Origin: Rachycentron canadum
Lineage: Eukaryota; Chordata; Actinopteri; Carangiformes; Rachycentridae
Length of the DNA stretch: 64,000 nucleotides
Direction: 5' to 3'
NCBI GenBank assembly: GCA_038496675.1
Contig: CM076662.1
Coordinates: forward strand, 13,954,645 to 14,018,644
Positions 11,407-24,000 of this stretch are shown here, in pieces. The notes beneath the pieces were generated by a model, which was given only the letters and a program-made list of their open reading frames with translations, searched no databases and was not told where the DNA came from. The position numbers and the translations under genes were made by a program. Positions within the stretch are counted from its first letter, which is position 1. Every line of letters begins with the position of its first letter.

Positions 11407-14258
11407 TCAATGTATGTCTTTTCTTCCGCTGGCAACCTTAAGTGCATTGCAGGTATAGAGAGCAACAATATCTGTTTTCCAAATATTTTTACAAACTAAT
11501 GAAACATCCAATTTAATCAATGAAAAGGGATCCAAATCTTAACCAAATGTTTTGATTATATTCAATATATCCTTCATGGCTATTACCTTCCTAAGGTTTT
11601 TTGTTTTTTTTGGCTCCAGATGGTTGTACGTAAATGTGTGACAGGCCAATCCAAATAGTAAACACCTCAGTTAAGCTTCAATATTCCTTTTAAATATTAC
11701 TGTTAATCATTTCTGACTTGAAACCAGCTGTGTGGGAATAGTGGTTGGAAATTAATGCAGACTCGAGCTGCACAAACTCCCGCTGTAGTCCTCAATACGT
11801 TCCCCAGAGCATGTCACACATATGTACAGGAGGCTATGTGATCTTAAAATTCTCGATCCAAATGATGTCTGGATATGCATAGCCTGGTGGGAGTGGCCCT
11901 TACGTTCATACTAACATCCGAGTTATTTTCTTCCGATGTAGCCAAAAGGATTTCAGCAGAAAGTCCCCCCTCTCCTTCCTTCTCTTCCCCCTCCACATCA
12001 CGCTTAATTTAAAACCATGGCTGAGTTAGTGTGCTGCTTCAAATACCGCACTATTTCTTCCAGGACCCTGTGGGAGATTGGCAGGTCCCCATTGGACTAA
12101 GCGAGAAAGTGCCACATGACAAAAATATCAGCGTTTGGACGTGATGAAGAAAGCCTTTATACTCAGAGTAACAAAAAACAGCTTGTGTTGAATACCTCCT
12201 GGATAGAAGGTGAGGCACCTTTTAATGTAGTCGAGTGAGATGTGTCAGTGGAGGAACAGATGAGATACCATAAGCCCTATGACTTGATGGGTTTTGCCAA
12301 ATGTGTATCAAATGCAGAAATGTGCGTCAGAAAGGGTGTTGATGGAACAAATACTTGTCATGGTCCCTAACTGCATCCTATTCCATGGAAAATACATTTT
12401 TGTTTTGTATTATTATTATTATTTTTTTTATAGCTGCAATTGTGTAACTTAATATAGAAATATAGACTGTGTTTGTGAGCGTGTAGAACATTTTCCAGAA
12501 GGTGTAATCTGAAACTTGTTTTTAACATGTGCTTGATAAGCTCACAGCCAATATGTCTAGTTTTGGGGGGTTTTAAATAAAGCTTATTGCTGTTCAATGT
12601 TCATTTTACTGAAATTGTCACAGATAAATACAACTACTCCTGTTGACTTCAGCCATTATAGAGTGTCATCACTTTGAAATAAATTACACTTCAGCAAACA
12701 ATTTTAATATTGTTGTATGTACCTGTATTACGCAGAAAGGTGTAGATTTATTCCAAAATGCCCAATAACCCACCAAACCAAACACAAACTTATGTAAACA
12801 CAGCATACGTAAACAGCCTCACCTATTTGTCATTCCAGGTTTGAATGACTCCTTTCTCCATCCTTCTCCTCAGAGGTATTCCCTCGTTCTGGACCAATGC
12901 TTCCTGCAGACCATTGACTGCATCCAGAAACTAAAGTAAATAGTGGAGCTGTGAACGCAGAGGTTAAAGTTAGCCATCAGTATATGAGGGATCTGTGAAC
13001 TTTACTCAGGCCAGAAAACGGTTTGTGCCTCTATGAGTCCATTCATCTCCTAGTGCGTCTCATTTACATGTAATGGAAAGAAAATAAACAGCAGAGTCCT
13101 AAAGTGCTCATTTACAGTAAGTAGAAATTAAACAATGACCTGTTATCTTCATTCAGGACAGTGCTAAAGCTATGACAAGTAGTTTTTTTTACAAGTGAAA
13201 AATTCACAGAATGAACAAGACTGTTGCTGACATAATATCCAAAATCAAGTATGAAAAGTTATGTCAACCGATTAGCTTGTGCCTCTTCCTCTCTTATTAT
13301 CAAAGCTTTGAAGTTATAATTGCTTATTTTCAAACTGTGGCTTTGCAGTTTCCCCCATATTCTTAATATTCTGGAGCAGTATCATGTTAATTCTGTTTGC
13401 TCTTTTTTAGTAATTTTGCTTTTTTCAGCAGGTTTAAAAATAGGTGGCATCACTAGGTGGCAGTGTGGTTTATCGTGTATATCAACTCATGGTGTATATC
13501 AACTTTGGTGTGTTTTTCTGACAGTCTGTGACCTGTTATTATCCAGCAATCATACAATCTCAAACCAAAAACGATAAAGTATACATAATCTACCCTAAAT
13601 GTCATTTTTGTTTGGTATCTATTCTACATGGTAGATTTTATTGTGATAAATCAATACACTGTAAAGAAAAGCAAAGAAAATATGAATATGAATAATTACA
13701 AAATGTGCTCGTAGAGACTATTGAAAATTTAAATCAGACAAGCAGCAATAAAACTGTATTATTCTATATAAATAGCAAAAATGCAGGAATATATCTTGGT
13801 ACTGACAGTGCAGCAGAATAGACCAGCTGCAGGACAAAGCAAAGGCACAGAGAGGAAAGTGACACTAAAACAAACTCACTCTGAAGTGGTGACAACCTTT
13901 CTTCGAAAAGTGTTGTCTTTTGACAAACTGGTAGCTCTCACTGTCTGTCCCACCCCCACCCCGCCAAGTCCCTGTGGAAACCTCGCTGTCACTCTTTAAT
14001 CATGACTCGTTCTCGTTGCCCCCCAATGCTAGAACAATTTCTTCCCTCAGAATTGAATAGCTCTCCATGTTCTGTCAAACCTTGTAATGATCAGTGTCTT
14101 CTGTCACATCAAACACCCCAACTCACATCTGATGACAGTCCTGGTAATAAAAGGAAGAGGCCCTTTGTTTTAGTTGAATATCTATTCAACTCTTCATTGT
14201 TTTATTTTAAAACACTTCACAAACTACCACAACTGGGGAATAAAGACACACACATATG

Positions 14259-14259
<1 letters not shown>

Positions 14260-14288
<29 letters not shown>
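14260..14288. repeat. Poly-T tract
   Basis: 29 uninterrupted T residues. It could be the reversed tail of a retroposed sequence, but no SINE or LINE body is recognisable beside it. Confidence 0.9.
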
Positions 14289-14291
<3 letters not shown>

Positions 14292-17195
14292 CATAGCTAA
14301 AAGGAGAAGAAAATATACTGGAGCTGGAAGTTTGAATCACTGGTCATGTCATGTGTGTCCATCATCACTGGTGCAGATATCCTTCATTTTCCAGCCTAGC
14401 TGACATGCAAGCACTCTGGTGCTGACTGCAGCTCCAAGGCAAGAGGAGCAATAACGTGAAAGCAAACCCCTCAACCAAGTTGTTAAACAAGTCCCTTAAC
14501 ACATGCTGACACAATGACATTGACCTTTTGCTCATGAATACGATCACTGCCAGTGGGATCTTCTGGAGATGTGTGCATGAGCACCACTGATCACAGGTGG
14601 CTGGTTTTTGTAGTTTTACCTTCATCTGACAGATCACAGTAGAAAATAATAAGAAAAATAAAAGAAATACAAAGGAGGAAACTCACGTTTGTTTTGCCAT
14701 GTTTGCTCAGAGAAATACTATCTGTGTATCCTTTATAAATATAAATGTGTGAAAGCTTTGTTTTAACAACAATCACATCCACCATTAATGCTTAGTGGGT
14801 CCTCATTGTGGGTCATCGCTCTGTCTGCACTACATTCAATTGTAGCTGTGCTGTTTATGAAGTGTTGTATTCAAAAGACAGTATATTCATGCAGTATCAC
14901 ACTTGATATAGAAAAAGCAACATGTTCATTTTCAATCTTTCCAGATAATACTAAATGGGACGCATTATCACATACCAGTCAATTTTAAAGTGCACTTAAA
15001 GTACATATGCTGCTGCATCCAGAACAAGCCATTTGTTGTTCCTGCTTCTCTCATGTAGCTGTCTCCATACTCAAAAGATAATCAGAAATTTGTGAAAAAG
15101 ACATATTTGTTAAGTATATCTCATATTTCCTGGCCCTAAGTGGAAGCTCTACCAACTTACTTGTCCTCTACCCCCTGATACCAGGTGTTAATGGCTCCAA
15201 GCTTGTTTCTTCTATCACTAGCTCAGCAGTCGGCCATAAGACGAGAATGTCAAACACTCAGTTTGTCCCACTGGAGGAGGCCTTTTTACTTCCTGGCACA
15301 AGCAGATACCTAAAAATAGTAGAAGAAAAATAGCCCATTAAGATCATTTAGTGTGGTTTAGAAGAAATGATTTTGGCTAAATCAAATACACATTTATCAA
15401 ATACAAATGTCAAAACATTTATGTTTATCATGCTTTAAACTGTAGCATTCATATTTCATAAAAAGGCTAACTTTACTTTTATCATTCAGCTGGCCTACAG
15501 TAGTCATGCAATATTTTTCAACCCACGTAAATACAGCTTTGTTCAACAATAACTATTTCTTATCAAAACACCTAAAGATGTTTAGAAATGATTTGCTAAT
15601 AGCATAAACTATACATTTCACTTTGTATCCTAAACACATTTTTCCTTTGAGAGTGCAGGTAGCCATAAGTGAGAAAAAACTTCAGTCATTGAATTAGCCA
15701 CTTGCTGTCCTCAAAGTTAGTCTGATCCCAACTGAAATGTTGGACGAAACATCCTCACCATCAGATGTTCTTTATTCTTTGTCCGACTTTGTTGTGTTGA
15801 ATATGACAGAAATACAATTACAAGCTAGATAGGAGAAGAATTTTGCATATTTTTCTCAAGCTGCCTTTGCTTTGAAATACTTAGTTGAGAGAGAGATTTA
15901 ATGACAAAAACTACTACAAAAAAAAAAAACTACAAAAAAAAAAAAAACACAACTGGCTTTTTTATATGCCACCAGTTGGATGTGACATAGCTGTTGTAGC
16001 ACTGGTATGGTGATTACATTCAACACCTCCGACAAAAGCCAATCAATAGGAGCTATTTCTGACTTAGGCCAAAGATAAGGATTCTCATTATCAGCAATAA
16101 CAAGCAGGATGGGGACAGGTTGCTCACATGCATTTTCTATTAATCATCATCATCAGGGTAGTCATATTCAAGTGTGCTACATGATGTAAGTGTATGTTCC
16201 CCGATCAATACACATAATGCATAGTGTCTCAGTTTCTATGGTGGTAAATGTAATAGTGATTCCTTATGTCTTTTCCTGGACAAATTCTCCGAAGACAAGC
16301 TATTTCATCACTGATAATTATAGTTCTATCCAGAAACAAAAAAAAAAAAAAATTGAGTAAATGATGGACTTATAATGACAAAGACTCCACTTTCACAAAT
16401 GGCATTTCTCGTGAAAGGACCTTTTAGACCTTCTCTGACACATAAGGATGAAGATTGAATTGAATCAGTCTCTTTACAGCTGTTTAACTGAAAGCTTTAC
16501 ACAATCTGTAAAGCAAGTGTGATAACTGGCCATTATAGCAGTAGGTGAGAAGATTATATGTGTTGTTCACAGGAACAACAGATGAGGTGAGGCTGGATAA
16601 GTGACCCTAAACCTATGCTGGCTGTATGTTCTGAACAGCCAACATCTAGTGGTGTAAAATAACATATGTATACCAAGCACAATGCTTTTAAATCAAAGCA
16701 GCATAGGCTAACATTTTATGAAATATAGTCATTCAATTTCTTGTCTTATGTCTCTTAAATACAAGTCTGCAGCCAACATCTGGTTAGCTTAGCTAAGTCA
16801 CTATTTCAAGTAGATTATGTAGCAGACTGACGACAAGACTGTGAACGTAGTGGAGTTTTTATCAGCTAACAAATCGCATGTATCACGCCGCAGTTGGAGG
16901 AGACAATAACACAGCTAGAAGGAGATTCAATATTGAGTTTACATTTGCAAGGTGTCAAGAAACACAACTCCAAATAAAACTAATCAAAGTAATTATGCAG
17001 CTGGATGTCTATGGGCAACTTTTTTCACATTGGACTTATGTTCTCTTTACAGTTTTTTTGTACTGCCCCAAGTGGCTAAACTCAAGGGACTGCTTGTTAA
17101 ATTCATTTTTATGTTTTTCATATTTGTGGATATTTTACACATGAGTTCCTCTTTAATTTTCCCATCACTGGAAAATGCCACATACTGCATACACC

Positions 17196-17232
17196 AAAAA
17201 AAAAAGAAAGAAAGAAAGAAAGAAAGAAAAAT
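17196..17232. repeat. (GAAA)n microsatellite
   Basis: An A-run followed by about six GAAA units in intergenic DNA upstream of TMIE. Confidence 0.95.
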
Positions 17233-17890
17233 AACTCATAATGACATTAATATCTTCTTGACTTGAGCACAAATGACTGCTACCAAAGTAATTTGACTCC
17301 AAATTTTTGTTTTGTCCTTAGGCAGGTGGATTGAAATCAGATTCTACAGAACCATTGCTCGTGCTGTATTGCCACATCGAAGGTACAAGGCTGCGAGTAC
17401 TTTATGCACTCCAGACCGAGGCAATGAAGATAATAGCACTCACGGCCATTTTCTTCACTGTCCTGCGCAGGCCAACCTCATGGCTAACTGTACTGCCCAT
17501 CCCCCCACCCTGTGTGAACTGCCTGTCCCTAGCAGGATGAGCTGGCTGTAAACTACACCAGGTCTATTAATTAATTAATGTACCCTAACTGCAGGGTTGG
17601 CTCCTTCCATTGTAGTGGAGCAGTTTTCAGCTCGGCTGTGGTGGTGACCACTGGTTTGTCTCTGGGTCCCTGCGGTGTTTTGGTAGAAAGGAAAGGAAAT
17701 AGAGAAGAGCAGCAGACAAGTGTGAATGGGAGGGCGCCGTCAGCACCATAGTGACCATTAATCACCCAGGGCCATTGTGGTCCTGTCCTGTACACAGCGC
17801 CAGTACAGGCAGGCAAGCAGACAGATAGAAAGAGGAAGAAGCAGGGAGAGTGGGGGGCTGGGTGGCTGCAGGGAAAAAGAGGGGCAGAGA

Positions 17891-18001
17891 ATGGTTGGGG
17901 ATCAGCCTGTATGTCCACCTCAGCTCCCACTGCGGGGCTGGGGAGCAGTGCTGCTGTCTCAGTGCTTGTCCTCCGTGTTCTCCCAGGTCCCGGATCCTGA
18001 G
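17891..18001 (+). other. TMIE coding exon 1 (signal peptide)
   Basis: 37 codons from the ATG to CCTGAG|GTAAGA, phase 0. The hydrophobic stretch GWGAVLLSQCLSSVFSQ is modest for a signal peptide. The exon end VPDPE continues naturally into exon 2 LLPTDPPKKP. No other ATG is available in this frame; the upstream frame opens only at a GTG. Confidence 0.85.
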
Positions 18002-21000
18002 GTAAGAGCCTGATGCATCACTGTTTCCTCCACAGGTTTTTCTCAGGAATATCCCATGGGTTTCTCTGTTGATGGGTGCAGGTGCTTTGCCGTAGCTTTA
18101 TGTGATTCATGTTTATTGTTTGCTTGCTTTATTCACCTTCGGCTATGAGATGTGACTGACCGTAACTTGAAACCTGATACATTGCATGGCCCTACACATG
18201 TTTAAGGTGCAAACAAGAGGACAAATAAGATGAGTTGTTTCTTTTGTGTGTTTTGGGATGAAAAGAAGAGGGTTACACTGTATGCAATATTGTGATCTGA
18301 CTATAAAACTAGCAGCTAAAATCCACTATGTTTTCATAAAAACAAGGTAATTAAGTAATTATGCTTCTGGAGAATAGGCAGTTTCTTGGCACTTTATGTT
18401 AATAGGACAAAACACTATGTTGGACTATGAATGATTTAAGATATTTTAAAATCATTGTTGTGGTTGTATATTAGAAGGAAACTATGGGATCAAACCAGCC
18501 ATGACTTTACAATAAACTGCATGTGGAATCCTGCTGAAAATATTATAATGAGTAACCCTGTAGATTATGTTCTTGTGTACAGTCATAATAAGGTAAAAAA
18601 AAAAGAAAGAAAAAAAGATTGTGTTTGTTTCTGTATACATATACAGTATAACCTTGGTTTGACGTGTGATGTTGACATCCACCAAGCTTTGCTCTCCAGC
18701 AAACTATCAATTGAGCTAGTTATAGAAATAGAAAGTAGAAGAAACATCCAGAAACAGCCTCTCTGCAGCTGCTGCTTTGATGCACACAGAGCTTCCAAAA
18801 GTGGAAAAGTCTAACTCAAAGTTAGTGATAATGATGCTCACCAAATAAATGGTGTGGGCCTCATCTATAGTCTAATTTGTTAAAGCATCCAATACGATAA
18901 CATTTGCAAATTGTATCACTTGGCCTCAAACATCAAGAAACAGAAATACTATAAACACATGACACATACTTGTATGTACCCTTTCTTTCTACACAGCATT
19001 AGTTTTGTAGCAAATGACTTGGCAACTGCTGGAATAACCTACACCCTAGATTTTTCACTTTTTTTCAATTTCAATTAATTTAAATTCCAAATCCATTATT
19101 CTTATCTGAGAAACCCCTATAGGATCTTCTCAGATAAACAAATCAGAACACATACTTGAGGAAGAAGCATACAACTGAATATGTAATCAACAAAACAACC
19201 AACTCTGCAACAAACAAAAATATGTAATCAGTGTGGTACAACATGAGGAAACTTGAGGTTATTGTGATTCTGTGTTGTTTGTTCCGCCAAAAGGAGGTTT
19301 ATTGCCCCTAATCCTGCCACATGAAATGCCCCTTCAGAGGGAAGGACTTAGTGTTACATAATCACTCTTGAAGCAAAGAAATGTTTATTATTTAAATATC
19401 CTCATCAAGGCTAATCTGCCTGTGTTGCAAAAACACTGTAAATTCATTCAGACCATTTTCTTTGCAAACATTTGTGTCCTCCACAGCAGACAGATGGTAA
19501 AGAGGCCCTGAAGACTGCTCATATCGTCATACTTGCTATGTTGATTCTTGGAAAAGTTTTAGATGTAATGAACAGCAAAAAGTGTTTATTTTTGCCCTAG
19601 TGGTGGCACAAAGGTGGAAGGACTTAGAAAGATTAAAGCAACTTCTTGATGGTTTACTTGGTTCTTTCCTTGTGAACTCAAAAAAATACTTGTATTTTAC
19701 TGTCTTCAAGACTTGATATGCAATGGTTATCCATCATAATGAAATGAAAAAATTAAACTATAAGTCCTATTTGTTTACAACTTTGTGTAAATGTCTGCAT
19801 TTGTATGTATTGTATTTTAGCAAATTTTTAACCAGGCAAGCTAATTTATTCCGTGTCTCATCTCCTGTAGAGCCTCAAGTCCTCGGTCTTTACTATCACC
19901 GTTCTTACAATATTTTTCTATTCCATTGTGTAATTTTGTTATCAATAAAGTCAACGAATATGATGAATGTCCTTTTTCTGATCCATTGCTTGTTGCTGCT
20001 TGGACTAAAGTATAGAGTTTCCAAAACAACCTTGTATGATCCAATCAAGTGATCAATACACAGTAGACGGGGAGAAATTCTACCTATGGTTTTATCAGGG
20101 AGCTGGTGCCCTGCCGGCTGACCCAAGGCATATTGATCCAACACAAAGACACACACATCTATTTACTGTGCTTATCCTTATTGTTCTCCAATCCCCAGCT
20201 CTGAAGAAAAAGGTGTTTTGAAAAGTGTTTGTGTGTTTTGGACACTATTGACTTGACTTGATGTAGCAGAGAATTAAGGCAACTAAGACTACAGTGAAAG
20301 TCCAGACAACATACAGGCAAAGTCGAGAAACCTGCTCTGCCTATGCTGGCTGCAGGGTTTTTTGCTGGTTAGGTTTGAAGACCTCAGCAGTTGTTGGTTT
20401 CGAGTAAGGAAAGATTCACATGCAGGTGGGAGCAGAAAAACCCACAGGTCACAGTGGGTGTTTGTTCAGCAGCTAAAGACCTTTTCACCTTTAATTTTTT
20501 TAATATTTTGCCCATTCATTAAAAAAAACCCCAACATTTTCTTTCCAAGTCATCTTTGTGGTTTGATCTTGGGGTGCCTCTGTTTTCCAGGAACTGCATG
20601 TCAGTTCAGATCAATGACATCCATCTGATTAAATAGGAAAAATAACTAATAAAATTAACTAATGTCTAATTAATGTCTTCTTTAGATATATGCATGTGGA
20701 TACATTGAAATCTGAAAGACTTGATTTGTTCATGTCCGTAAACTGGTGATTAGGAAATTTATGCCCATTTGAGGACTTCAAATGATTCTTTTATACATGA
20801 ATTGTGTTAATGTATGACTCCAGTTTGTACACTATATCAAATTCAAAAATGAATTATCAGTATTTCATTTTCACTTTAAGTCAGAAAGATAAAGATGTGA
20901 CTGAAAAATCTCATATCAATTACTTTACTGACACTCTACATTACCTAAAGTTTGAAGTATCGCACAGAAAACTGTGCATAATCCATGGGTGATGTGACGT

Positions 21001-24000
21001 TTGAGTTTCTATTGGATCTTGAGGTTTGCTGTGTACTGTAAAACCTGTACAGATTTATTTATGTTATGTGAATAGTTCAAGGTTTTCTCTTTCTTTCCAC
21101 AGCTTTTACCCACAGATCCCCCTAAGAAGCCTGACCCTGTGAACTCTGAGACTGTTGTTTTCTGGGGGCTGCGGTTATGGCAGGTCATCGGCATCTTTGC
21201 AGTATTTGTCCTGGCAGTTGGTCAGTATATCTCAATCTGTGTTGCTGCCTTCACAACCCATTGTTGAAATAGACATTTATAATGAGAAATAAGTGCAGGC
21301 CAAAGATGTCCTTGCATGCAATTACTCATCTACAGCATGATTATCAAGCACAGTGTTATTGGTTTTAATGGCACTGATAATATGTCAGGAAATATCAAGT
21401 GATGACGTGGATCACTTCTGTGTTTTCAGAGGTGAGTCATCCAAATAACAGCATAACTTTAGATTCATCGAATATTAAAGATTATTATATTGAACAAACT
21501 TACAAATCTTCACAATTCAAATGTCAAATACACCTAAGTCTTTGTTTAAAGTTTAATTACATAATTTTCCTCTATGATATTTAGCTGCAGAGAGTTTTAG
21601 TTTCATTTGCTCAGGTTTTCACACATACATCACTGACATGCAGAGAACTTTGTTTTTGGAGTTCAAATTAAGTTCTGTAAATAAACCTGAAAACCTTGTC
21701 AGTACAGGGAGCATTTGCATTGGCACATTTAGGAACATGGTGTCAGCCACTGTCAGTTGTAAGCTAACAACGTAACAAACAAAATGAATAAATAAAATAT
21801 GCTAATTATGATAACCCTTATGTTTGCTAGTCACCAATTTTGGTGCACAATAGACTCCTCATCTGAATCTGGGTCTGAGTGAGGTTCAAATATGTAGCTG
21901 AGTCTCTTATGTTTCCTCTGCTAACAATAAATAAAATTTGTCAGTACAGAGATCGAGTCTGCATTGGCACTGACACTGTGTCAGCCACTACCAGTTACAA
22001 GCTAACAAAAAACAACAACAAAAAAAAGGACTGCACTAGTTCTGATATGTCTTCCAGTCACCAATTTTGGTGCACAACAAACTCCCGAGTCTGGGTCTGA
22101 CTGAGGGCTCAAACATGTGGCAGAGCTTCTCCGATGTTTCCTCCAGTAACCATCTTAATAAGCACTGCTGTTTCAGCTGGTTTTTCAACATGATTTTTCT
22201 ACATCTTTTCATTTTATAGACCATCCCCTTTGATCTGCTTTCTGAGTGACTTAGAGATATTGACATTCAAAGTTTTTGAATTCCATAGAGCAAGACTGAT
22301 AAAACTTTTTAGAATTTTAGATTAGGAGTCCAGAAACATGTACAACTTACACGAAAAACCTCACATAACGTGGAAAACCACGTTAAAGAAAAGATGAATC
22401 ATATCATATCATATATATACATATATATGTATATATATATATACATACATATATATAATGAAAGAAAATGAATAAAATTTCAAGCAAGATATATCTTAAA
22501 ATATCTGAAGAACTCTATATACACTACATGTGTGTATGTGCATTTGGTCCCTGTACGGTGAAATGGGTTATGGTGAGGTCAGTGGATTAGAGCTGTTGAT
22601 CTGTTTTATACCCTGAGGATAAAGGCTGTCCCTCAATCTAGAGGGTGTATGCTGTGTAGATGTCCTGCAGAGGTGGTAGGGGCATCCTGGTGATCTTTTC
22701 ACCACTCTCTGCAGACATTTGTGGACCATGGCAGTGCTGTTCCCATAACGCAGCTGATCAAGATGCTCTCTGTGATGAAGCTGTAGAAGCTGCCGAGAAT
22801 CCTGATGAATTTTCTCAGTCTCAAAAAGTGTAGCCGCTGTTGTGCTTTCTTGACCAGCTGGGCGATGCTACATGTCCAAGTGAGGTAATCACTGATGTGG
22901 ACAGCCATGAATTTAAAGCTGCTGACCCTCTCCACATCAGACTCAGGGATTGTCAGCAGTTGGTCACATCTGTGTTGAGAGAAAGGTTGTTGTTGTTGTC
23001 ACACCATGTCATCAGACTAGCGACCTCTCTCCTGTACATTGCTTTGTCGCCTCCAGTGATCAGACAAGCGACTGATGTGGTGTCAGCAAATTTCAAGACG
23101 ATATTGTCCTCATCCATTCTTAGACATAGCTAAACTAAATGCTAACACCGGCATGCTAATATCTCACAAAGTCAGTGCTAACATGCAGGTTTTCACCGTC
23201 TTAGTTTAGCTTGTTCAAATATAACATTAGCAGTAACCAAAAAAATTGAGCACATTAAAAATGCAACCTCATAATGGTGCTTGATTAAAAGTCCACTCAA
23301 GTTATTAAAATGAACAGACATTCATGTCTGTACTGAATTTTATGACAATCTCGCTCTGTAAATGTGAAGCTAATGGTGGCGCTAAAGCAAAAGTCAAGGG
23401 ATCCTCAAAGTCGTCAGGATTCTTCATCTTAGAACCATAAGTAGCTGAACTAAATTTTTGTTGATGCGTTTAAATGAAAATTTTGAGCTGTCGGTGTGAT
23501 AAAAATCAGGAGATCCCAGTCCAGTCGCTGACCAACACGCAGACAAACCAATACTGCCACTCTGCTAGACAGTGATGTCTGTGGATATTTTTTATTTTTT
23601 TAAAGTGTCGCTTTTAAATTTTGTAGTTTCATATAGACAGTTATGTCAAAAACTGGGCAAACAAAAACAAAACTATCTGTACCGCGACCCTTTAAAACAC
23701 TTAAATTCATACTAATCATGTATAAGATGTTGCAGTTAGTTCTATTCAGCTCACTGCATTGTGTGTTTTTGCCCCTTTCTCCCTCAGTTATCACTCTGTG
23801 TTGTATATTCAAATGTCGAATCCCAAGAACTAAAAAGGAAATAGAGGCGCGGCACGCACAACGGCAGGCCGCCAAGAAATACGCCAACACATTAGAGACA
23901 GTGCCACCTCTGAATGAGCTGACTGAGATCCCAGGATGTAAGTACCGCTTTAATATCTCTCCAGTATTAATATGACTATATTAAATTGGTAATAATAACA

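Larger units (their letters stand above)
11407..17890. other. Intergenic region between CCDC13 and TMIE
   Basis: About 6.5 kb with no exon I can support on either strand. It has a T-run at 14260-14288, A-runs near 15917-15949 and 16338, and a (GAAA)n tract at 17196-17232. A 27-codon frame starts in a good Kozak context at 12017 (ATGGCTGAG) but is too short and unrecognised to call. GC rises over 17300-18000, next to TMIE exon 1, which may mark promoter or leader sequence. The 133-codon frame at 14002-14403 runs through the poly-T tract and is not a gene. Confidence 0.6.
21221..23787 (+). other. TMIE intron 2
   Basis: 2.6 kb. It holds an AT-dinucleotide tract (22400-22458), a reversed LINE reverse-transcriptase fragment (22545-23120) and a reversed copy of a dispersed intron repeat (23120-23560). 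Confidence 0.85.

Noticed and set aside
12017..12100. 27-codon frame in a strong Kozak context
   Set aside because: Too short, unrecognised and without splice or promoter evidence.
14002..14403. 133-codon + strand frame
   Set aside because: It runs through a 29-nt poly-T tract read as Phe and has no recognisable protein content.
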